From assembly GCF_001721645.1 (NCBI RefSeq), contig NZ_CP017141.1, forward strand, positions 1,426,001 through 1,490,000: a stretch of DNA of 64,000 nt, in the 5' to 3' direction. The position numbers were made by a program, and so were the translations under genes. Below, piece by piece: positions 36,667-42,196 of this stretch. Every line of letters begins with the position of its first letter. Positions within the stretch are counted from its first letter, which is position 1. The notes below the pieces were generated by a model that was not told the DNA's origin, did no database searches, and saw only the letters and a list, made by a program, of their open reading frames with translations. The stretch comes from Pedobacter steynii (GTDB taxonomy: Bacteria; Bacteroidota; Bacteroidia; Sphingobacteriales; Sphingobacteriaceae).

Positions 36667-36777
36667 TCATCCAAAGGATACGGAAGTCCCGTCTGGTAGG
36701 AATATTCTGATCTTTAAAGATGCTTTACCTGCTTTCAATCCACCCTTTTCAGGATCGGTTCTTAAGGGGTATGGCAT
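36667..36777 (-). CDS. small ORF of 36 residues in the RNA-repair leader (uncertain)
   Basis: Minus-strand ATG at 36777, beginning MPYPLRTDPEKGGLKAGKAS and ending PDGTSVSFG. The composition looks coding and the frame is closed upstream by a stop, but no family is recognised and no ribosome site is visible. It lies between the tRNA-like modules and slipin. Confidence 0.35.
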   Translation of the reverse strand: MPYPLRTDPEKGGLKAGKASLKIRIFLPDGTSVSFG

Positions 36778-36843
36778 ATTTGACAGATCAACATTCTTCT
36801 TTCCCGTTCCGGACTTTCAAAGTTTCTTTTGGATTGCTTTATT

Positions 36844-36864
36844 CCCGATCTCCTGATGATCGGG
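36844..36864. other. 7-bp hairpin
   Basis: CCCGATC / GATCGGG with a 7-base loop, followed on the plus strand by TTTT and on the minus strand by AAT. Part of the structured leader of slipin; a weak plus-strand terminator is also possible. Confidence 0.45.
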
Positions 36865-36929
36865 TTTTAAGCCGAATGTTTTTCTCCAATGCTTAACAGC
36901 GAGGGTTTGTGAAGTTCCTCTTCTTCTAA

Positions 36930-37004
36930 GTGGATCTTAAATCCATTGCATTACCAGTTTTGCTATTCCAATTTTGGTTGGAAGCAGGATTCGAACCTGC
37001 AATT
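36930..37004 (-). ncRNA. circularly permuted tRNA-like module B (type II, Leu(UAA)-like)
   Basis: In RNA order: AATT (variable-arm end), T arm GCAGG-TTCGAAT-CCTGC (36984-37000), 3' acceptor strand TTCCAA, loop CCAAAA, 5' acceptor strand TTGGAA (36966-36971), TA at the 8-9 position, a type II D arm GCAAAACTGGTAATGC (36948-36963), then an anticodon arm ATGGA-TTTAAGA-TCCAC with anticodon TAA and a purine at 37. The D loop keeps G18-G19 and A14; A15 and T48 could form the Levitt pair. Order is T arm before D arm, the reverse of a normal tRNA. A Leu-like anticodon is visible, but no aminoacylation end or CCA is present. Confidence 0.7.
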
Positions 37005-37077
37005 TGTATTGCTCTACCTCTGAGCTATCCCGGAAAACCGGGAATGGGATTTGAACCCATGACCCATACATGTTATT
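37005..37077 (-). ncRNA. circularly permuted tRNA-like module A, ends in the anticodon loop
   Basis: RNA order: AATAACA, anticodon-stem strand TGTAT (37066-37070), variable loop GGGTC, T arm ATGGG-TTCAAAT-CCCAT (37044-37060), 3' acceptor strand TCCCGG, loop TTTT, 5' acceptor strand CCGGGA (37028-37033), TA, D arm GCTC-AGAGGTA-GAGC (37011-37025), A26, anticodon-stem strand ATACA (37005-37009). The two outer strands pair (ATACA/TGTAT), so the module is a full tRNA body with the acceptor closed by TTTT and its ends in the anticodon loop. T8, A14, G15-C48, G18-G19, A21, T54-T55-C56, A58 and G53-C61 are all present. Confidence 0.8.
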
Positions 37078-37182
37078 GACAACCTATTACCTTAATTCGC
37101 CAGGATATGAAAGCATAATTGCTCCATACTTTGGGGCCATACAGAAACCCGCAACTGCGGACGCTAATGATGTAGTATTGCC

Positions 37183-37198
37183 ATTCCCTTTCGGGAAT
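37183..37198 (-). other. GNRA-loop hairpin near the 5' end of the leader
   Basis: Minus strand ATTCCC-GAAA-GGGAAT, a 6-bp stem with a GAAA tetraloop, about 55 bases from the predicted transcription start. A second short stem CCGC/GCGG lies at 37149-37160. Part of the structured RNA, role unknown. Confidence 0.5.
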
Positions 37199-37257
37199 AT
37201 TTTTAAGTACTTATGTACTGATATGATTCAAAGAACTTGTCGTTGTGATTGACATTA

Positions 37258-37293
37258 CAAAGATGCATGGGTCATAACGCAGTACAATTGCGC
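37258..37293 (-). promoter_or_regulatory. promoter and WYL operator of the tRNA-like/slipin/rtcB unit
   Basis: Minus-strand TTG (37285-37287), 19 bases, CATCTTTG (37258-37265, one mismatch to TAnnTTTG). The -33 box lies inside a palindrome ACGCA-N7-TGCGC at 37277-37293, of which an inverted near-copy lies at 37389-37405. Confidence 0.6.
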
Positions 37294-37388
37294 AGTTGTT
37301 TTTTATTTGGAGCTATTCTTTTATCTTTCTTATTATCAGGGTGATATTTTTAAATTTTCTCCAAATTAATGGCCTGCCGGTTTTAAAT

Positions 37389-37429
37389 GCGCAGTTGTAT
37401 TGCGTAGTCAAATGCTTTTATTACTTTTA
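37389..37429 (+). promoter_or_regulatory. promoter and WYL operator of the regulator gene
   Basis: GCGCA-N7-TGCGT at 37389-37405 overlaps the TTG -33 box (37400-37402); 19 bases later TACTTTTA (37422-37429) matches 7 of 8 bases of the -7 consensus. The regulator ATG follows at 37447. Autoregulation is likely. Confidence 0.6.
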
Positions 37430-37446
37430 TAAAAAGGAAATTTCAG

Positions 37447-38481
37447 ATGTCTATTAATAAATTAGCCCTCATCCGTTACAAAACCATTGATGAATGTTTA
37501 AAAAACCGGTTCCGGAAATGGAGTCTCGACGACCTGATTGAGAAGGTTGCTGCGGTACTATTCGAGTACGAAGGAATCAGCTCAGGGGTAAGTAAACGAA
37601 CAGTTCAGTCGGATATCCAGATTATGAGGAGCGATAAGCTGGGCTATAATGCGCCTATTGTCGTTACCGACCGTAAATACTATGCTTATAGTGACCCTAA
37701 TTACAGCATCACAAAAGCGCCGATCAATAACAACGATATTGAGAAGATGAAGGAGATTGTCGGGGTTTTAAAACAGTTTAATGGCTTTAGCTACTTTGAT
37801 GAGATGAGTGATATGATTGCTAAGCTGGAAAACAACCTGTACAAATCTACCAATCAAAGCAAAAACTGCATTCAGTTCGAAAGCAATAAACAGCTCCGGG
37901 GCTTGAAATTTATTACTCCTCTGTACAGCGCAATACTGAATAAGGTGCCGCTGCTCATCGAGTATAAGTCTTTTAAGGCACTAAAGGCACAGCAAAGTAT
38001 TTACTTCCCTTATCTCTTAAAGGAATATAGGAACCGCTGGTTCCTGATTGCAAAACCAAGAAAGGGCATGACGTTGATTACTTTGGCGCTTGACCGCATT
38101 CTGGAATTTCAGGAATTAACCAAAGAGCCATTCGTAGAATATAAAGGAGTTGATTTTGACCGCTATTTTGAAGATTTACTTGGAGTCACGAAATCTGAAA
38201 GAGATCGCCCTCATAAGGTGATCTTAAAAGTAAATAAAAAGAATGCCCCTTATGTACTGACCAAGCCTCTGCATCATAGTCAGGTCTTATTACAGGAAGA
38301 TCACGATGGCATTATCATTAGGATCGATGTGGTATTGAACTTTGAACTGGAGCGGGAGATATTGGGTTTTGGAGAATGTATGAAAGTCCTGGGGCCAAGA
38401 AATCTGGCTTCCAGAATCAGGAAAAGACTGGAAGAGTCGGCAGCGCAATATAAAAATGAAGAATTCTTTCGCCAAAAATAA
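37447..38481 (+). CDS. WYL-domain transcriptional regulator
   Basis: 344 residues: N-terminal helix-turn-helix (KWSLDDLIEKVAAVLFEYEGISSGVSKRTVQSDIQIMRSD), a WYL domain around 145-230 (IYFPYLLKEYRNRWFLIA, W-F-L in place of W-Y-L) and a C-terminal WCX-like part (VILKVNKKNAPYVL...). WYL proteins sense nucleic-acid or nucleotide ligands and often control defence or DNA/RNA-damage genes. Here it lies divergent from the tRNA-like/slipin/rtcB unit, with twin operators on both promoters, and convergent with rtcB-2. Confidence 0.88.
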   Translation: MSINKLALIRYKTIDECLKNRFRKWSLDDLIEKVAAVLFEYEGISSGVSKRTVQSDIQIMRSDKLGYNAPIVVTDRKYYAYSDPNYSITKAPINNNDIEKMKEIVGVLKQFNGFSYFDEMSDMIAKLENNLYKSTNQSKNCIQFESNKQLRGLKFITPLYSAILNKVPLLIEYKSFKALKAQQSIYFPYLLKEYRNRWFLIAKPRKGMTLITLALDRILEFQELTKEPFVEYKGVDFDRYFEDLLGVTKSERDRPHKVILKVNKKNAPYVLTKPLHHSQVLLQEDHDGIIIRIDVVLNFELEREILGFGECMKVLGPRNLASRIRKRLEESAAQYKNEEFFRQK

Positions 38482-38512
38482 AGCCATCTTCAAAAAGAAG
38501 ACGGCTTTATTT
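38480..38512. terminator. terminator between WYL gene and rtcB-2
   Basis: 12-base arms AAAGCCATCTTC / GAAGACGGCTTT with one mismatch, 5-base loop, then ATTTTT. Confidence 0.75.
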
Positions 38513-38529
38513 TTAATGATGCCCGGTCT

Positions 38530-39930
38530 TTAATCTCTGTTCATCCGGACAATCTTAGGAAAGAACTTTCCATGTACCTCAATCAGGTCTCTCTGGGCAT
38601 GCATTACCCTTTCGATGTCTTTATAGGCCAATGGATTTTCCTCTACACTTCCACCAATTAAGGTTACGCCGGCGGTGGCCAGCATTTTTTTCAAAGCAGA
38701 GGCTGTGGTGTTGTTCTTTGCTTTTTGTCTGCTCATTGCCCTTCCGGCACCATGTGCAGCAGAGTGTAATGAATTTTCAATCCCTTTACCCATTACCAGA
38801 TAAGCTGCGGTAGCCATACTTCCCGGAATAATGCCCAGTTCTCCCTGATGTGCAGGCGTGGCACCTTTACGGTGAATAATGACCTCTTTTCCATTAGCTA
38901 ACTGATCTTTCCAGGCGAAATTATGGTGGTTTTCCACTTTCGCAAGCGCTTGTAAACCCAGGGATTTCAGCAGACTGGCATGGATCACATCATGACAGGC
39001 CCTGGCATAATCACCTGCAAGGTTCATACTTAACCAGTATTCCTGACCAGCTTCGGTATTCATATCCAGCCAGGCCAGGCTCTTTGCCTCTTTTGGTAAC
39101 CTGCAGACATCCATGGCTATTTTGGTGTAATACATCGCTACATTAGCCCCTAAGCCGCGGCTTCCTGAATGCGAAAGTAAGGCCATATACTTCTTTGCCG
39201 GTAAACCCAGCGTATTGTTTTCATAGAGTTCTATTTCGCCAAATTCTACAAAGTGATTGCCGCTCCCGGAAGTACCCAGTTGTCTGAATGCTTTGCCATG
39301 AAGTTTCTTCAGCAGTTCTGTTTCTTTAAAAACCGGGCTGTCAAGAATGTCATGCTCCGGCTGTATGTCTAATGAGCCCTCCATTCCAAAATGGGTGAGT
39401 TCTCTTAAAGCCACTTTCATCTGGTGACTATAACGCTTAAAAAAACCATCACCTTCATCTATAATGCTCAGGGCCATTCTACAACCGATATCTACACCAA
39501 CAGCATAAGGAATAACCGCATTATCTGTTGCCAGGACACCTCCAATGGGTAAGCCATAGCCGCTATGGGCATCTGGCATTAAAGCGCCCTGAGTAACAAC
39601 AGGAAGTGACATGGCGAGTTCCATTTGTTTCTTTGCACCATGCTCTATCTCTTTGCTGCCATACGTCTTCAGCATTCCACTTTGCTGTAACAGATGGTAA
39701 GATTGGAAATTCACTTCCTTTACCTTATCCATAAATGTTTCGGCAATCTTGCCGAGGTGTTCGTCTTCTACATAATTCTCTGGTGTGTTTTTAATATTGA
39801 TTAATAATTCTATGATCTGATTTTTAGTATGATGCTTGAAATTTTTAGCCATCGTATTGATCACCAGACTTCTTGCTTTATCATTGATATAACCTATTTT
39901 ACTAAGTTCTTTTGTTTTTAAAATGCTCAT
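38530..39930 (-). CDS. rtcB: RtcB-family RNA ligase, copy 2
   Basis: 466 residues, clearly related to copy 1 (same motifs GVDIGCRMAL, SGSGNHFVEFG, HSGSRGLGANVAMYY, NHHNFAW, HRKGATPA with the catalytic histidine). It follows the basic protein at 39936 by 5 bases, so the two form one operon. Both copies keep all visible catalytic residues, so this is not a decayed duplicate; they may differ in substrate or induction. Confidence 0.92.
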   Translation of the reverse strand: MSILKTKELSKIGYINDKARSLVINTMAKNFKHHTKNQIIELLINIKNTPENYVEDEHLGKIAETFMDKVKEVNFQSYHLLQQSGMLKTYGSKEIEHGAKKQMELAMSLPVVTQGALMPDAHSGYGLPIGGVLATDNAVIPYAVGVDIGCRMALSIIDEGDGFFKRYSHQMKVALRELTHFGMEGSLDIQPEHDILDSPVFKETELLKKLHGKAFRQLGTSGSGNHFVEFGEIELYENNTLGLPAKKYMALLSHSGSRGLGANVAMYYTKIAMDVCRLPKEAKSLAWLDMNTEAGQEYWLSMNLAGDYARACHDVIHASLLKSLGLQALAKVENHHNFAWKDQLANGKEVIIHRKGATPAHQGELGIIPGSMATAAYLVMGKGIENSLHSAAHGAGRAMSRQKAKNNTTASALKKMLATAGVTLIGGSVEENPLAYKDIERVMHAQRDLIEVHGKFFPKIVRMNRD

Positions 39931-39935
39931 CGCGT

Positions 39936-40703
39936 TTAATATTGTTGTTGTTCATCATTGGCACATTCCTCCAAAAGGTCGGATAATGTGCGGTTTCGTT
40001 TTGGAATCCGATAGCGGGGTTTTACTTCTTGTCCCCAGCCATATACGCTGTATCCTCTTCCGGTTATCTTGTTCATTCTGCGCCGCAAATAGTGGTTTGT
40101 GATATAATTATCCAGCAGTTGAATTTCCTGTTCCAGGAGGCCGTCCACCATTTTCACTTCAGTGATCATGTGTGGTTTTATTTGCAATACATAGCGCCAG
40201 GGCTCATTAAACCGGTAAACAAAACATTTCGTTTTTCCATCTTTACTCATCTTCTCGTATAAATGAAAATGTGCTTTCTCCGGTTCCGTCAGCTTTAAGC
40301 TATGGTGGTTCCAGTGCCATTCCGAAAACTCCTGCAGAAACTGTTTGATTACCTCAGGTCCTTTGTTTCTCCTGCGGGAACCTCTTCTTCTTTTCTTTAC
40401 TTGGAAAGATTTATCCGGATGGTATTGCACCGTATTGATCTTTTCTAAAAGCGTGCTGAAAAATCCTGTAGAAGGAGACCTTTTGATGTCCTCCCGAACC
40501 ACAAAATGACGTTTCCATCCTTTTTGGTAAGGGTTTGCAAGCGGAATCATGGGTAAATCATGTCTCTTTTGCCAAAGCAGGCCTTCCTTTTTAACGATTT
40601 GAATTAATTGCTTGTCGAAATCCTTTTTTTGTAATCGTTTCTTCCTTCTTGCAGATTTTAATCTATACTGCAAGACATCGAACGATTGTTCATAATTGTC
40701 CAT
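39936..40703 (-). CDS. basic hypothetical protein, operon partner of rtcB-2
   Basis: 255 residues, no family recognised. Strongly basic clusters at the N-terminus (ARRKKRLQKKDF) and near 105-117 (KKRRRGSRRRNKG), with a C-terminal region rich in aromatic and charged residues (NHYLRRRMNKITGRGYSVYGW). Positive charge suggests RNA or DNA binding. It is five bases upstream of rtcB-2, so it likely works with it, for example delivering or protecting RNA. No signal peptide or membrane helix. Confidence 0.7.
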   Translation of the reverse strand: MDNYEQSFDVLQYRLKSARRKKRLQKKDFDKQLIQIVKKEGLLWQKRHDLPMIPLANPYQKGWKRHFVVREDIKRSPSTGFFSTLLEKINTVQYHPDKSFQVKKRRRGSRRRNKGPEVIKQFLQEFSEWHWNHHSLKLTEPEKAHFHLYEKMSKDGKTKCFVYRFNEPWRYVLQIKPHMITEVKMVDGLLEQEIQLLDNYITNHYLRRRMNKITGRGYSVYGWGQEVKPRYRIPKRNRTLSDLLEECANDEQQQY

Positions 40704-41031
40704 TGGACTGTACTCAAAAAATATAATAGTAGTTGAATTGGATCAATTCATCCTCCGATTGGGGATATACCCTTATTGAGTTCGCCGCCGGACCTTGAAA
40801 ATGTGGCAGACGATAGCGCAATATTGACCTATAAAGCCATATAGCTAATTACACAATACTAATAAAAGTGATGTGATGCGTCCGCCTGGATCAGGCAGCT
40901 TGCGAAAGGGGCGATATGTTGAAACGTTCAGTCATGATTCCTTTGTTTTAAACGATGAATAATAAGGAATTACTGCAAAGGTATCATTAAATTTAAACAG
41001 GAAGCAAATTTTTATAGAAAGACAGATTGAA
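40704..41031. other. 328-base gap upstream of the basic protein gene
   Basis: Holds the control region for the minus-strand basic protein/rtcB-2 unit. Visible: a hairpin GCCTG-GAT-CAGGC at 40884-40896, half-sites GCGCA (40816-40820) and TGCGT (40877-40881) that recall the WYL operator but are 56 bases apart, and a minus-strand TAGTATTG (40854-40861), one mismatch to the -7 box. No gene or full operator is supported. Confidence 0.35.
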
Positions 41032-41505
41032 CTACAGTTCAATCTGTCTTCTGATACTTTCTTCCAGTGAGATCAAGGTCTCTGTACGTTGTATGCCCTC
41101 AACGGCCTGGATTTCTTCATTCAGGACATGTCTCAGGTGGTTGGTGTCCCTACAGATGATTTTGGCAAACATGCTGTAAGCACCGGTGGTATAGTGTAGT
41201 TCTACTACTTCTTTGATCTTACTCAGCTGAGCAACCGCATCTTTATATTGAATTCCTTTTTCCAGGTAAATCCCTAAAAAGGCACAGATGTCGTAACCCG
41301 CCTTTTGTGCATCAATGATCAGATGAGAACCTTTAATAATACCCATTTCCTGAAGTTTCTTCATCCTTACGTGGATGGTTCCGCCCGAAACGATCAGATC
41401 TTTAGCGATTTCTGTATAGGGTTTCGTAGCATCCTGCATCAACTGTTTTAATATGTCAATATCCAGGTTATCAATTTCTAAATTTTGGCTTTCTTTTTTA
41501 AGCAT
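41032..41505 (-). CDS. Lrp/AsnC family transcriptional regulator
   Basis: 157 residues: winged helix-turn-helix at 15-65 (LDIDILKQLMQDATKPYTEIAKDLIVSGGTIHVRMKKLQEMG) and a RAM (amino-acid-binding) domain (SMFAKIICRDTNHLRHVLNEEIQAVEGIQRTETLISLEES). Usually an amino-acid-responsive regulator; target not visible. Divergent from the tRNA-like genes. Confidence 0.92.
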   Translation of the reverse strand: MLKKESQNLEIDNLDIDILKQLMQDATKPYTEIAKDLIVSGGTIHVRMKKLQEMGIIKGSHLIIDAQKAGYDICAFLGIYLEKGIQYKDAVAQLSKIKEVVELHYTTGAYSMFAKIICRDTNHLRHVLNEEIQAVEGIQRTETLISLEESIRRQIEL

Positions 41506-41578
41506 GATTTTGATATTTGTTAACGATATTCAAATATAATTATAAATATGGTAAAAATAAAATAATATGATTAAAATA

Positions 41579-41610
41579 TTTGCAACGTATTAGGGTTGTT
41601 GTTACATTTG
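41579..41610 (+). promoter_or_regulatory. promoter of the two tRNA-like genes
   Basis: TTTG (41579-41582), 20 bases, TACATTTG (41603-41610): both perfect. First tRNA-like gene starts 48 bases later. Confidence 0.7.
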
Positions 41611-41657
41611 TATCAAGCAAGTAACAAAAAATAGTTCTTTAAGATTTGCTTTTACTC

Positions 41658-41765
41658 TGTAGGGTGGTGGAATTGGCAGACGCACCTCCTTGTCTCGGTG
41701 GTGGAGAATATGGAAAACCCGTAAGGGCTAACTACTCCTTGAAGGTTCGACTCCTTCCCCTACAG
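41658..41765 (+). tRNA. type II tRNA-like gene, predicted anticodon GTC
   Basis: 108 bases. Acceptor TGTAGGG / CCCTACA, D arm as in Leu tRNAs (GTGGAATTGGCAGACGC), anticodon arm CCTCC-TTGTCTC-GGTGG (one T-T mismatch) with GTC at 41692-41694, variable arm of 39 bases with GGAG/CTCC and CCC-GTAA-GGG, T arm GAAGG-TTCGACT-CCTTC, discriminator G, no encoded CCA. A Leu-like body with an Asp anticodon and a pyrimidine at position 37 is not normal; isotype is uncertain. Confidence 0.7.
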
Positions 41766-41866
41766 CAATGAGTTTTTGAGTGATAAGTTTTTTCAACTCT
41801 AAGTTAAGGTGCATTTAGAAATAAACAACTTAAAGCTTAAAACTCAGATGTAGTACTTTAACATAA

Positions 41867-42009
41867 TGTTGGGTGGTGAAATTGGCAGACACGCCTCCTT
41901 GTCTCGGTGGTGGGGATAAATGGATAAACGTAGTTTATGGGTTGACCACAAATTGATTTTTTGAACTATAGCTAACTACCCCTTGAAGGTTCGACTCCTT
42001 CCCCAACAG
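41867..42009 (+). tRNA. second type II tRNA-like gene, predicted anticodon GTC, 74-base variable arm
   Basis: 143 bases. Acceptor TGTTGGG / CCCAACA, the same D arm, anticodon arm CCTCC-TTGTCTC-GGTGG with GTC at 41901-41903, and T arm GAAGG-TTCGACT-CCTTC as the first copy; discriminator G followed by CCA (42010-42012). The variable arm is 74 bases, very long, sharing GCTAACTAC with the first copy. Probably a tandem duplicate. Confidence 0.65.
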
Positions 42010-42043
42010 CCAGTTTTTTTATGAATAATAAGTTAGTTAAAAA

Positions 42044-42074
42044 AGAGTGACCTTGGATGAGGTCACTCTCTTTT
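42044..42074 (+). terminator. terminator after the tRNA-like pair
   Basis: AGAGTGACC / GGTCACTCT stem, 8-base loop, then CTTTTT. Confidence 0.8.
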
Positions 42075-42120
42075 TAACGCCTCTTGCATTTAAAAATCCA
42101 AAACTTTAATCATTAGATAT

Positions 42121-42160
42121 ACAAAGAAAAAGCAGCTATTTATAGCTGCTTTTTCTTTGT
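42121..42160. terminator. bidirectional terminator before the TonB receptor stop
   Basis: Perfect 18-bp stem ACAAAGAAAAAGCAGCTA / TAGCTGCTTTTTCTTTGT with a TTTA loop. Confidence 0.85.
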
Positions 42161-42196
42161 AATTTTAACAGTAAACCGGATTTGGCTTATATGGGA

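Noticed and set aside
36656..36856. 66-codon plus-strand ORF in the RNA-repair leader
   Set aside because: It is antisense to the structured RNA and small minus-strand frames, and has no promoter or homologue that I recognise.
36844..36874. Plus-strand terminator of an unseen gene
   Set aside because: Stem is only 7 bp and no plus-strand gene precedes it.
37005..37077. Ordinary tRNA on the plus strand
   Set aside because: The T-loop TTCAAAT and D-loop motifs are only on the minus strand, and in reverse order.
41658..42009. Normal tRNA-Leu genes
   Set aside because: D arms are Leu-like, but the anticodon loop reads TTGTCTC; no Leu anticodon fits in a 7-base loop.
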